Of a stretch of 38,075 nt of DNA, positions 26,178 to 34,040 are shown in pieces (within the stretch, counting starts at the first letter, position 1; each line of letters opens with the position of its first letter). This stretch comes from Lachnospiraceae bacterium (lineage in GTDB: Bacteria > Bacillota > Clostridia > Lachnospirales > Lachnospiraceae): positions 67,392 through 105,466 of the forward strand of contig JAFZWW010000111.1 in NCBI GenBank assembly GCA_017617005.1. The letters run 5' to 3'. Position numbers and translations under genes: made by a program. The notes under the pieces are model-generated. The model ran no database searches. It was not told the origin of the DNA and worked only from the letters and a program-made list of their open reading frames with translations.

Positions 26178-28828
26178 TAATGTGCCTCGTACCAGCTCCT
26201 GCCTGTATCAACTGAGATCTCCAGTTTTACAGCAAGGTCAGCCGCTTTCTCCATACACTCGGTTAATAAATTCTGAATTTCCGTTTTTTCAGACTCCGGT
26301 CCTTCAATTAAAAGTTCGTCATGTACCTGAAGTATCAGACGTGACTTATAATTTTTCTTTTTCAGTTCATTCCAGACACCGATCATCGCAAGCTTGATAA
26401 TATCGGCCGCGGTTCCCTGTATCGGTGCGTTCATTGCGACTCTCTCACCGAATGATCTGGTCATGAAATTGGAATTCTTCAGCTCGGGAATAGGTCTTCT
26501 TCTTCCGAAAAATGTTTCGGAATAGCCTTTTTCCTTGGCGGATTCAACGAGTCCGTCAAGATAGACCTTAAGTCCCGGGAAGTTCTCAAAATATCTCTTT
26601 ATATAATCGGCAGCCTCTTTACGGCTTATTCCGATATTCTCTCCGAGTCCGAATGATGAAATGCCGTAAACGATTCCGAAATTAACCGCCTTGGCATTTC
26701 TTCTCTGTGTATCGGTTACTTCTTCAAGAGGAACGCCGAATACCTTGGACGCAGTGATCCTGTGAATGTCCTCTCCCGACCTGTAGCTTTCTATGAGCGA
26801 TTCGTCACCCGAAAGCGATGCAAGTACCCTGAGTTCGATCTGCGAATAATCCGCATCGGTAAAAACACATCCGTCAGCGGGTACAAATACCTTTCTCAGT
26901 TCCCTGCCGAGTTCCGTACGTACGGGAATATTCTGAAGATTGGGATCCGATGAGGAGATCCTTCCCGTTGCTGTAACCATCTGGTTAAATTTGCATCTGA
27001 TCCTTCCGTCGGCGCAGATAAAATTCTTAAGGCCTTCCGCATATGTGGACTTTAATTTTGTAAGTCCCCTGTATTCGAGGATATCCCTTACAAAGGGAAC
27101 ATCCGGAGCCAGCTTTTCGAGAACATCCGCAGATGTGGAATAACCTGTCTTGGTCTTCTTTGCACCCGGAAGCTGCATCTTTTCAAAAAGAATGACTCCG
27201 AGCTGTTTGGGAGAATTGATATTAAAATCAGGTTCTCCGCTCTCTTTATGGATAGATTCTTCCAGTTCCGCGATCCTTACGGAAAGCTTTGAGGAATAAT
27301 CGTCAAGTTCATCTGCCTTAACAAGTATTCCGAGAGTTTCCATATCGTAAAGGACATAAGAAAGAGGAAGTTCGATATCTCTGTAAACCTTTAACTGTCC
27401 GCTCTTTTCAAGTTCATCAAGTACTGCTTCTTTGGCCCGAAGGGAAATGCAGGCACCGTCGCAGGTATAGCTTTTAAGGATCTCGGGAGCGGTAAAGAAC
27501 GAATCCTTAATGCTGAGCTTACCGAATCTCTCCTTGAATGAAAGAGGCGAAAAACCAAGGTAAGCATTTGCGATGTTTTCAATGTCATGATCCGCACTCA
27601 GCGGATCGAGAACATAATTTCCGAGGGCCGCATCAAATAAATGTGCGGGATCGATATAACCGGTGATCCTGTACTGCGATTTGATATCGGAAAAACAGAG
27701 CGTGCAGCCGGAACCTGAAAGCTTATGTATAGCATCCTTCAGGGCATCACACTCTATGTCCATACCCTGATAGTAATACAGCTTATCTCCCGCATAGAAA
27801 GCAGCGGAATAAGTATTACCGTCCTCAGAAACAAACTGAAGCCCCGCTTCGGACACGGTACAGTCTGAAATCTTCTGTACAAACGAAGCGATCGTATCAA
27901 GTGTGACCGCCTCGGGCATATCGGTCTTGACCGACGTCGAAACCGCGGAGGTCTTGGATGCTTCGTCAAATTTTGAATAAAAGGACTTAAGGCCGAGTTC
28001 CTTGATCGTCTCGTATGCTTTCTCGGTAAAGAAATTTCCTGCCTTTGCCTTTTCCTTATCAAGATAAACATCTGCGTCTGTCTTGATCGTTGCAAGAACA
28101 AGACTGAGATCTGCCAGGTCTCTGTGTTCCCTGAGAGATTCTCTTACGGAGTTTCCCTTGATCTCATCTATATGCTCATAAATCCCGTCGATCGATCCAT
28201 AGGTCTGCATCAGATCAGATGCGGTCTTGGGGCCGACCTTGGGCACACCCGGAATATTATCCGCAGTATCACCCATTAGTGCCTTGAGCTGGATGAAATT
28301 GGCAGGAGAAACACCAAATTCTTCCATGACTCTGTCGGGAGTGTAATCCTCAACAGTCGTTTTTCCGGACTTAGTCTTTGGTATCCTGATCAGGATATTA
28401 TCATCTGCAATCTGGAGAAGATCCCTGTCACCGGAAACGAGACTGACCTTCATTCCCTCTGACCCGGACTTCTTGGCAAGGGTGCCCATGATGTCATCTG
28501 CTTCAAGTCCCGGTACAGAAACTGTCTGAATACCCATGTTTACCAGTAGCTCTCTTAAGATGGGGACCTGCTGTCTGAGCTCTTCAGGCATGGGCTTACG
28601 AGTGCCCTTATATTCGGCAAAGATCTCATGTCTGAACGTGGGAGCATGCTCGTCAAAAGCAACAACAACATAATCGGGCTTTTCTTCATCCATCAGTTTA
28701 AAGAAGATATTAAGGAATCCGTATACCGCACCGGTATGTACGCCCGAAGCGTTGGTAAGATCAGGAACTCCGTAAAATGCCCTGTTTATGATACTGTGTC
28801 CGTCAATCAAAACAAGCTTTTCGCTCAA
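26177..28828 (-). CDS. polA: DNA polymerase I
   Basis: It removes RNA primers and fills gaps. Residues 1 to about 290 form the 5' nuclease domain (LIDGHSIINRAFYG, LEADDIMGTL, VSGDRDLLQ, GDTADNIPGVPKVGPKTA). The middle region (about 300-480) corresponds to the 3'-5' exonuclease fold but lacks the usual DxE metal residues, as in Bacillus-type enzymes, so proofreading is probably absent. The polymerase domain has motif A (DYSQIELRVLA), motif B (RRNAKAVNFGIVYG) and motif C (QVHDE, about 834-838). The start is a TTG at 28828 with GAGG seven bases upstream. The 883-residue length is normal. Confidence 0.96.
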   Translation of the reverse strand: MSEKLVLIDGHSIINRAFYGVPDLTNASGVHTGAVYGFLNIFFKLMDEEKPDYVVVAFDEHAPTFRHEIFAEYKGTRKPMPEELRQQVPILRELLVNMGIQTVSVPGLEADDIMGTLAKKSGSEGMKVSLVSGDRDLLQIADDNILIRIPKTKSGKTTVEDYTPDRVMEEFGVSPANFIQLKALMGDTADNIPGVPKVGPKTASDLMQTYGSIDGIYEHIDEIKGNSVRESLREHRDLADLSLVLATIKTDADVYLDKEKAKAGNFFTEKAYETIKELGLKSFYSKFDEASKTSAVSTSVKTDMPEAVTLDTIASFVQKISDCTVSEAGLQFVSEDGNTYSAAFYAGDKLYYYQGMDIECDALKDAIHKLSGSGCTLCFSDIKSQYRITGYIDPAHLFDAALGNYVLDPLSADHDIENIANAYLGFSPLSFKERFGKLSIKDSFFTAPEILKSYTCDGACISLRAKEAVLDELEKSGQLKVYRDIELPLSYVLYDMETLGILVKADELDDYSSKLSVRIAELEESIHKESGEPDFNINSPKQLGVILFEKMQLPGAKKTKTGYSTSADVLEKLAPDVPFVRDILEYRGLTKLKSTYAEGLKNFICADGRIRCKFNQMVTATGRISSSDPNLQNIPVRTELGRELRKVFVPADGCVFTDADYSQIELRVLASLSGDESLIESYRSGEDIHRITASKVFGVPLEEVTDTQRRNAKAVNFGIVYGISSFGLGENIGISRKEAADYIKRYFENFPGLKVYLDGLVESAKEKGYSETFFGRRRPIPELKNSNFMTRSFGERVAMNAPIQGTAADIIKLAMIGVWNELKKKNYKSRLILQVHDELLIEGPESEKTEIQNLLTECMEKAADLAVKLEISVDTGRSWYEAH

Positions 28829-28837
28829 TTTATAACC

Positions 28838-29161
28838 TCAACCGAGATGCCATATAAGTAACAATCCGAGAAGAAAACACCCGAATGTGATGATATATCT
28901 CTGTGACTGTCTGTAGATACGATGTCTCTCGATCTGCTTCTCATTACTCGCCATACGCTTCTTGAGCTCGGAATCAAGATCAAAGTCATCATCGTCATTA
29001 TCGAGATGTCTGATACCTACAGAAACAAGGAATTGTATGCTGAGTTCCTCGCGGCATTCGTTACAGTTTTCATAGTGCTCACGAAACTCCTCCATTGTCT
29101 TGAAATCAAGCTTTTTATCAATGAAGGCGGGTATGTAACTTTCAAATTCCCTGCAGTTCAA
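28838..29161 (-). CDS. Small zf-HC2-type zinc-finger membrane protein
   Basis: The 107-residue product has an anti-sigma-type zinc finger, an early Cys followed by HYENCNEC (HxxxCxxC), then an acidic segment DNDDDDFDLD and one C-terminal membrane helix (about 88-106). Anti-sigma factors of this type hold a sigma factor at the membrane, but no sigma gene is next to it, and the helix sits at the very end with no outside domain. It is the first gene before polA, whose TTG lies nine bases past its stop. AAGGAG supports the TTG start at 29161; a GTG two codons upstream overlaps that site. Confidence 0.75.
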   Translation of the reverse strand: MNCREFESYIPAFIDKKLDFKTMEEFREHYENCNECREELSIQFLVSVGIRHLDNDDDDFDLDSELKKRMASNEKQIERHRIYRQSQRYIITFGCFLLGLLLIWHLG

Positions 29162-29188
29162 GAGCACTCCTTCCGCATCTTCGCATAC

Positions 29189-29217
29189 ATCATATATTTT
29201 ACATCAAAACGGCCCAA
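29189..29217 (-). promoter_or_regulatory. Predicted promoter of the polA-coaE operon
   Basis: On the minus strand TTGGGC (29212-29217) is 17 bases from TATGAT (29189-29194), about 28 bases before the first start codon. The -10 is good and the -35 is weak. Confidence 0.4.
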
Positions 29218-29290
29218 AAATATACTAAAAAACCAGCTCAAAACGTCCAATTATTGCTTAATATAACGAGGTAGACATAATATCAGATAA

Positions 29291-29406
29291 TGCCGGCAGT
29301 GGGGCTCACGACGTCCGGTGGACGTCGGAATTGAGCCGACCGAGGGGCACTCCCCAGTGCCCCGAGATCCGAACCCACTGGTTTCGGGATAATGCCGTCA
29401 GGCATT
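29291..29406. repeat. Densely structured element repeating the tRNA-Leu 3' end
   Basis: The element contains nested perfect stems. An outer CAGTGGG (29297-29303) pairs with CCCACTG (29374-29380). Inside, GGCTCA/TGAGCC (29303-29308, 29332-29337) encloses CGACGTCC/GGACGTCG, and GGGGCACT/AGTGCCCC (29344-29351, 29356-29363) stands alone. AATGCC/GGCATT (29391-29406) follows. Its left end TGCCGGCAGTGGG is an exact copy of the tRNA-Leu 3' end (29453-29465). It lies beyond the tRNA terminator. It could be a tRNA-derived repeat, an old attachment-site remnant or a small structured RNA; the sequence does not decide. Confidence 0.65.
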
Positions 29407-29446
29407 AAAAAATAAGAGCGGGCATTTATGCCCACTCTTATTTTTT
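29407..29446. terminator. Terminator of tRNA-Leu, bidirectional
   Basis: AATAAGAGTGGGCAT and ATGCCCGCTCTTATT form a 15-bp stem with one mismatch around a very short loop, flanked by A-runs and T-runs on both sides. It lies just after the tRNA 3' end on the minus strand. Confidence 0.85.
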
Positions 29447-29452
29447 CATACC

Positions 29453-29536
29453 TGCCGGCAGTGGGACTCGAACCCACACACAGTCGCCCGCGGCAGATTT
29501 TGAGTCTGCTTCGTCTACCAATTCCGACATGCCGAC
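29453..29536 (-). tRNA. tRNA-Leu (anticodon CAA)
   Basis: An 84-base type II tRNA has acceptor stem GTCGGCA/TGCCGGC plus discriminator A, anticodon stem-loop GCAGA-CTCAAAA-TCTGC giving anticodon CAA, a variable arm typical of Leu, and T-arm GTGGGTTCGAGTCCCAC. The 3' CCA is not encoded. It reads UUG codons. Confidence 0.95.
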
Positions 29537-29569
29537 TATATATTTCGCCCGAAAACGGACGCAAAAGGT

Positions 29570-29598
29570 AATATATCACAAAGGCGTATTTTAAGCAA
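29570..29598 (-). promoter_or_regulatory. tRNA-Leu promoter
   Basis: On the minus strand TTGCTT (29593-29598) and TATATT (29570-29575) are separated by 17 bases. The -35 overlaps the stop codon of the S66 peptidase gene. A short GTCCG/CGGGC hairpin lies in the tRNA leader. Confidence 0.55.
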
Positions 29599-30667
29599 AT
29601 TCCATTTCGAGTTCCAGCTCATTACCTGAAACGCTTACATGTCCAATGCTGCCCCAAACAACGGGCATTGCGGGTGACACATGTCCCAGGTCAACATCAA
29701 TCACTGCAGGAACACCGAGCTTTTCGATATAAGGCATGACCGCTCCGAAATGATTAAGTCCCATCATCTCCTGTCCGTTCCTGGGCCTTCCGATCAAAAA
29801 GCCTTTTACAACACCCTTTTTAAACCATCCTGCCTGCTCAAAATGCCACATGGCACGTCTTATCGAAAACACATTCAGATCACAGGCTTCCAGACACCAG
29901 ATAACTCCGTCAGAGGCGTACTTATCAAGGAAACCTTTTACATCCTCATAAGGCGTTCCGAGAAGTTCATCAAGACAGTCCATACATCCGCCGATAAGTC
30001 TTCCGCGGAATTCCAGTTTGTCGTCATATTCCCCCGGACCATGGAACTTTTTTCCGTCAAAGACAGACTTAAAAGACTTTTCGGTATACTCTTCGGGAGC
30101 AAGAGGATCCTCTTCCGTCGTTTCATCTACAAGTTCCGGATCATAGAAGAATTTCTCATGCAGGTCAAAGGAATGAACCTTATTCCTTTTGCCGCACATT
30201 ATTTCAAACGACGAGGAAACACTTTCATGAAATTCCCTAAGACCGAAAGCATTGGCACAGGGACCGTATATGGATGCAGTGTCACAAAGTGTAAGCAGGG
30301 GAAATTCGATATTTGTGATATCGGAATATCCCATTATCCATTTTGCTTCGGACTTCTCGATCCATTTAAGAGCCACATGTTCGAGAATCTCGCACATGAG
30401 CTCACCGCCACCGCAACAGATAAGCGCATCATTTGCGGGATCAAGGAACATATCGGTAAGTTCCTTGGCACAGTTCTCCGGAGTATTGCTTATTCCGATT
30501 CCGAGTCCTGCTTTGGAATTGGGACCGGGATTCAGTTTAAAGCCCTTATCCTTTAAGTACACAAGAGCTGCATCAAACTGCGATGAATACGGCTCGATAT
30601 TGCATCCGAAGGAAGGAGCGGGAAAACCGATACGGTCCCCTTCTTTTATGAACTTGGGATATCTCAT
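29591..30667 (-). CDS. S66-family peptidase (LD-carboxypeptidase / MccF-like)
   Basis: The catalytic triad of the S66 family is visible: nucleophile S115 in MGYSDITN, E260 in CLEACDLN and H329 in DLGHVSP. Members either trim murein tetrapeptides (LD-carboxypeptidase) or cleave microcin C-like toxins (MccF); the 358-residue length and N-terminal region (KEGDRIGFPAPSFG) do not settle which. It lacks a signal peptide, so it acts in the cytoplasm. GGAGG lies eight bases before the ATG at 30667. It is the last gene of the operon, 28 bases after the lysA-type gene; diaminopimelate in murein links the two only loosely. Confidence 0.9.
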   Translation of the reverse strand: MRYPKFIKEGDRIGFPAPSFGCNIEPYSSQFDAALVYLKDKGFKLNPGPNSKAGLGIGISNTPENCAKELTDMFLDPANDALICCGGGELMCEILEHVALKWIEKSEAKWIMGYSDITNIEFPLLTLCDTASIYGPCANAFGLREFHESVSSSFEIMCGKRNKVHSFDLHEKFFYDPELVDETTEEDPLAPEEYTEKSFKSVFDGKKFHGPGEYDDKLEFRGRLIGGCMDCLDELLGTPYEDVKGFLDKYASDGVIWCLEACDLNVFSIRRAMWHFEQAGWFKKGVVKGFLIGRPRNGQEMMGLNHFGAVMPYIEKLGVPAVIDVDLGHVSPAMPVVWGSIGHVSVSGNELELEMEFA

Positions 30668-30695
30668 ACAGGAGTCCTCCGGACTTCAGAAAGAA

Positions 30696-31976
30696 TTATT
30701 TATTCTCAGCCTCGAGCTTCTTGTAAATGTCGAATTCATCAAAGGTTGCATAGTAATCCATAGGGGTCTCGGCCCTTCTGATCTTCTTAAAGGTACCATC
30801 GGACTTAAGAAGAACCTCGGCACTTCTGAGTCTTCCGTTGTAGTTGTAGCCCATGGAATAACCATGCGCACCCGAATCATGGATGAAAAGAAGATCTCCC
30901 ATATCGATCTTGGGAAGCTGCCTGTCAATCGCGAACTTATCACAGTTTTCGCAAAGTGAACCGGTCACATCATATACGTGATCACAAGGCGCGTTTTCTT
31001 TTCCCAAAACGGTGATGTGATGATAAGCACCGTAGATAGCGGGTCTCATAAGGTTAGCGGCACAAGCGTCAACACCGATGTACTCCTTGTAGATGTGCTT
31101 CTCGTGAATGGCTCTGGTAATAACTGCGCCGTAGGGAGCCATCATGAATCTTCCCATCTCGGTATAGATTGCAATGTCTCCCATTCCTGCGGGAACCAGG
31201 ATCTCATCATAAACCTTGTGGACATTCTCTCCGATAACGGCGATGTCATTGGGAGTCTGGTCGGGCTTGTAAGCGATACCTACTCCGCCGGAAAGATTGA
31301 TGAACTTAATGTCTGCTCCGGTTTCTTTTTTCAGTTCGATAGCAAGCTCGAAAAGCTGTCCCGCAAGCTTTCCGTAGTACTCATTGGTAACGGTGTTGCT
31401 TGCAAGGAAAGCGTGGATACCGAAATGTTTAACCCCCTTACTCATCATGATCTTGTAAGCTTCGGCAATCTGCTCCCTTGTCATTCCGTACTTTGCATCG
31501 CCGGGGTTATCCATGATACCGTTTGAAAGAGTGAAAACTCCGCCGGGATTGAATCTGCAGCTCATGGTCTCGGGAAGCTTTCCGCCGCATGCCTTCTCAC
31601 AGAAATCAATATGGGTAATATCATCGAGATTGATGATCGCACCGATCTTATTAGCATATTCATACTCTTCGAAAGGAGTATCATTAGAAGAAAACATGAT
31701 ATGAGTTCCGTCAAAATCAAGAGCCTTGCTTATCTGAAGCTCGGTCAGCGAAGAGCAGTCGGTTCCGCAGTCATACTCTTTTAAGATTGAAAGAATAAAA
31801 GGATTGGGATTTGCCTTTACAGCAAAATATTCCCTGAATCCGGGATTCCAAGCGAATGCTTTCCTGACTGCTTCAAAATTTTCCCTCATTCCCTTCTCGT
31901 CATAGATATGAAAAGGTGTGGGAATTACTTTTGCAATCTCTTCTGCTTTTTCTTTGGTGATAAATGCTTTTTTCAT
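30696..31976 (-). CDS. lysA: Diaminopimelate decarboxylase-type PLP enzyme
   Basis: This fold type III PLP enzyme most likely decarboxylates meso-diaminopimelate to lysine. The PLP Lys is K54 in YFAVKANPNP. The phosphate-binding glycine loop LSGGVGIAY, the substrate Cys region GSLCENCDKFA and the C-terminal SGAHGYSMGYNYNG are present. The 426-residue length fits LysA. Carboxynorspermidine or ornithine decarboxylases share the fold, but GSLCE...D favours LysA. AAGGAG, overlapping the ung stop, precedes the ATG at 31976. No lysine riboswitch is visible upstream. Confidence 0.88.
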   Translation of the reverse strand: MKKAFITKEKAEEIAKVIPTPFHIYDEKGMRENFEAVRKAFAWNPGFREYFAVKANPNPFILSILKEYDCGTDCSSLTELQISKALDFDGTHIMFSSNDTPFEEYEYANKIGAIINLDDITHIDFCEKACGGKLPETMSCRFNPGGVFTLSNGIMDNPGDAKYGMTREQIAEAYKIMMSKGVKHFGIHAFLASNTVTNEYYGKLAGQLFELAIELKKETGADIKFINLSGGVGIAYKPDQTPNDIAVIGENVHKVYDEILVPAGMGDIAIYTEMGRFMMAPYGAVITRAIHEKHIYKEYIGVDACAANLMRPAIYGAYHHITVLGKENAPCDHVYDVTGSLCENCDKFAIDRQLPKIDMGDLLFIHDSGAHGYSMGYNYNGRLRSAEVLLKSDGTFKKIRRAETPMDYYATFDEFDIYKKLEAENK

Positions 31977-31985
31977 AAATACTCC

Positions 31986-32657
31986 TTAATCTCTGATCTG
32001 CCAGTCTATCGGAGTGATACCGTTTGCCGACAGATAATCATTACATTTTGAAAAGGGCCTGCTTCCGAAGAATCCCCTGTATGCAGAAAGAGGACTCGGA
32101 TGAGCGGATTCTATCACAAGATGCTTCGGATTGGTGATGAACACCTTCTTCGCTCTCGCAGCAGAACCCCATAGGATGTAAACAATGGGTCTGTCCTGCG
32201 CGGCAACCGCTTTGATAGCTGCATCGGTAAATTCTTCCCATCCCATACCTTTGTGTGAAAAAGCCTGGTGGGCCCTTACGGTAAGAAGCGAATTCAAAAG
32301 AAGAACTCCCTGCTCGGCCCAATATGTAAGATCGCCGCTCTGAGGAATGGTGCATCCCAGATCGGTATTAAGCTCCTTATATATGTTTTCAAGTGAAGGC
32401 GGTTTCTGAATTCCTTTTTTTACGGAAAAAGAAAGACCGTGAGCCTGGCCCGGTTCGTGATAAGGGTCCTGCCCCAGAATGACAACCTTGACTTCGGAAA
32501 GCGGAGTAAGATTAAATGCTCTTAATACATCATCTTTGGGAGGATATACAGTCTGAGTCTGATACTCTTTAACGATGAAAGAATAGAGTTTCTTATAATA
32601 TTCCTTGCCGAACTCGGCTGACATAAAAGGCAGCCAGTCATTATCAATTACGGACAT
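31986..32657 (-). CDS. ung: Uracil-DNA glycosylase
   Basis: Family 1 uracil-DNA glycosylase removes uracil from DNA. The water-activating Asp is D64 in GQDPYHEPGQAHGLSFSV and the catalytic His is H186 in SAHPSPLSAYRGFFG. The 223-residue length is standard. The ATG lies one base after the hisF stop and has no strong ribosome site, so it may be coupled to hisF. Its place between hisF and lysA is not functional grouping. Confidence 0.97.
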   Translation of the reverse strand: MSVIDNDWLPFMSAEFGKEYYKKLYSFIVKEYQTQTVYPPKDDVLRAFNLTPLSEVKVVILGQDPYHEPGQAHGLSFSVKKGIQKPPSLENIYKELNTDLGCTIPQSGDLTYWAEQGVLLLNSLLTVRAHQAFSHKGMGWEEFTDAAIKAVAAQDRPIVYILWGSAARAKKVFITNPKHLVIESAHPSPLSAYRGFFGSRPFSKCNDYLSANGITPIDWQIRD

Positions 32658-32658
32658 A

Positions 32659-33417
32659 TCACAGTCTGACGCTGACAGAGCGTTCCTTTAAATATTCTTT
32701 GACTTCCCTGATCTCAAGTTCCTTATAGTGGAAAAGCGATGCAGCAAGAACTGCGGATGCACCTGCTTCGATGGCATCATAAAAATCCTTACAGCTTCCG
32801 GCTCCTCCGGATGCAATAACGGGAATGTTAACATTGGATGCTATAGCCTTGGTAAGCTCAAGATCGTAACCCGCCTTTGTTCCGTCCGCATCCATAGATG
32901 TAAGAAGGATCTCACCCGCACCGAGCTTTTCGGCTTTGATGGCCCATTCGACGGCATCTATGTTCATATCGACTCTTCCGCCGTTCTTATAAACGGTCCA
33001 TCTGTCGGCTCCTTCGATCCTCTTCGCATCCATCGCAAGAACAACACACTGAGAACCGAATTTCATCGCAGCATCGGAAATAAGATCCGGATTCATAAGA
33101 GCTGCGGAGTTAACCGCAATCTTATCCGCGCCTTCACGAAGGATTGCTTTGAAATCATCCGTAGTTCTGATACCGCCGCCAACCGTGAAAGGAATGAAAA
33201 GCGTGGAAGCCACATCCCTTACCCATGAAAGCTGTGTATCACGAGAATCTGCGGAAGCGGTGATGTCCAGGAATACAACCTCATCTGCACCCTGTGCATC
33301 ATAAGCAGCAGCTGTTTCTGCGGGATCACCGGCATCCTTGAGATTTAAGAATTTTATTCCTTTTACGACTCTCCCGTCCTTAACATCAAGACAGGGGATA
33401 ATACGTTTAGTGAGCAT
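32659..33417 (-). CDS. hisF: Imidazole glycerol phosphate synthase, cyclase subunit
   Basis: HisF uses ammonia from HisH to form imidazole glycerol phosphate and AICAR in histidine synthesis. The catalytic D11 in [15 protein letters not shown] and the second Asp in VLAMDAKR are present, as are the phosphate loops VGGGIRT and ASGGAGS. The 252-residue length is normal. Its ATG overlaps the hisH stop (TAATG) with AGGAG upstream. Confidence 0.97.
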   Translation of the reverse strand: MLTKRIIPCLDVKDGRVVKGIKFLNLKDAGDPAETAAAYDAQGADEVVFLDITASADSRDTQLSWVRDVASTLFIPFTVGGGIRTTDDFKAILREGADKIAVNSAALMNPDLISDAAMKFGSQCVVLAMDAKRIEGADRWTVYKNGGRVDMNIDAVEWAIKAEKLGAGEILLTSMDADGTKAGYDLELTKAIASNVNIPVIASGGAGSCKDFYDAIEAGASAVLAASLFHYKELEIREVKEYLKERSVSVRL

Positions 33418-34031
33418 TAAAGTTCTCCTGCGATCTTTAAGAAATTGGTCAGGACCTTAAGTCCGGCATCAGAACTCTTTTCCGGATGGAACTGTGTCGC
33501 GAAGACATTTCCGGATTCAATGGATGAATCGTAATCAATACCGTATGAAGTCTTCGAGGTGACAATATTTTTATCTGCTGCATCCAGGAAATAAGAATGA
33601 ACAAAGTAAAAGAATGTTCCGTCATCGATTCCTTCAAACAGCCTTCCTTTTACGGAAGTGACATCATTCCAGCCTATCTGGGGAACCTTGAGTTCATCGG
33701 ATGAAGTAAATCTTTTTACTTTGCCTGAAAGAATTCCGAGTCCGGGAACTCCCGGTGATTCTTCACTTTCGTCAAACAAGAGCTGAAGTCCGACACATAT
33801 ACCGAGGAAACATTTGCCGGATGCGGCAAAATCCCTGATCGCGGAATCCAATCCTCTTGATCTTAATTTATCCATGCAGTCGCCGAAATTTCCGACGCCG
33901 GGTAAAATACAGGAATCTGCGTTTCTGATGACTTCGGGATCGGATGTGAGTACATGCTCTGCCCCGAGTTTTTCGAGAGCCTTCTCAACGCTTTTTACAT
34001 TTCCTGCATCGTAATCAACTACAGCAACCAT
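33417..34031 (-). CDS. hisH: Imidazole glycerol phosphate synthase, glutamine amidotransferase subunit
   Basis: HisH hydrolyses glutamine and passes ammonia to HisF. The triad is C79 ([12 protein letters not shown]), H182 and E184 ([13 protein letters not shown]). The 204-residue length is normal. AAGGAG lies five bases before the ATG and directly after the stop of the large acidic protein, suggesting coupled translation. Other his genes are not in this window. Confidence 0.97.
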   Translation of the reverse strand: MVAVVDYDAGNVKSVEKALEKLGAEHVLTSDPEVIRNADSCILPGVGNFGDCMDKLRSRGLDSAIRDFAASGKCFLGICVGLQLLFDESEESPGVPGLGILSGKVKRFTSSDELKVPQIGWNDVTSVKGRLFEGIDDGTFFYFVHSYFLDAADKNIVTSKTSYGIDYDSSIESGNVFATQFHPEKSSDAGLKVLTNFLKIAGEL

Positions 34032-34040
34032 TACCGCTCC

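Noticed and set aside
26177-28828. Loss of proofreading residues in DNA polymerase I
   Set aside because: A degenerate exonuclease domain is usual in Bacillus-type PolA, so this is not a special feature of this strain.
29283-29579. Open frame across tRNA-Leu and the structured element
   Set aside because: It overlaps the tRNA, its terminator and the hairpins; the translated product has no protein-like pattern.
30696-32000. Possible lysine riboswitch before the lysA-type gene
   Set aside because: Only nine bases separate it from ung and no riboswitch-sized leader exists.
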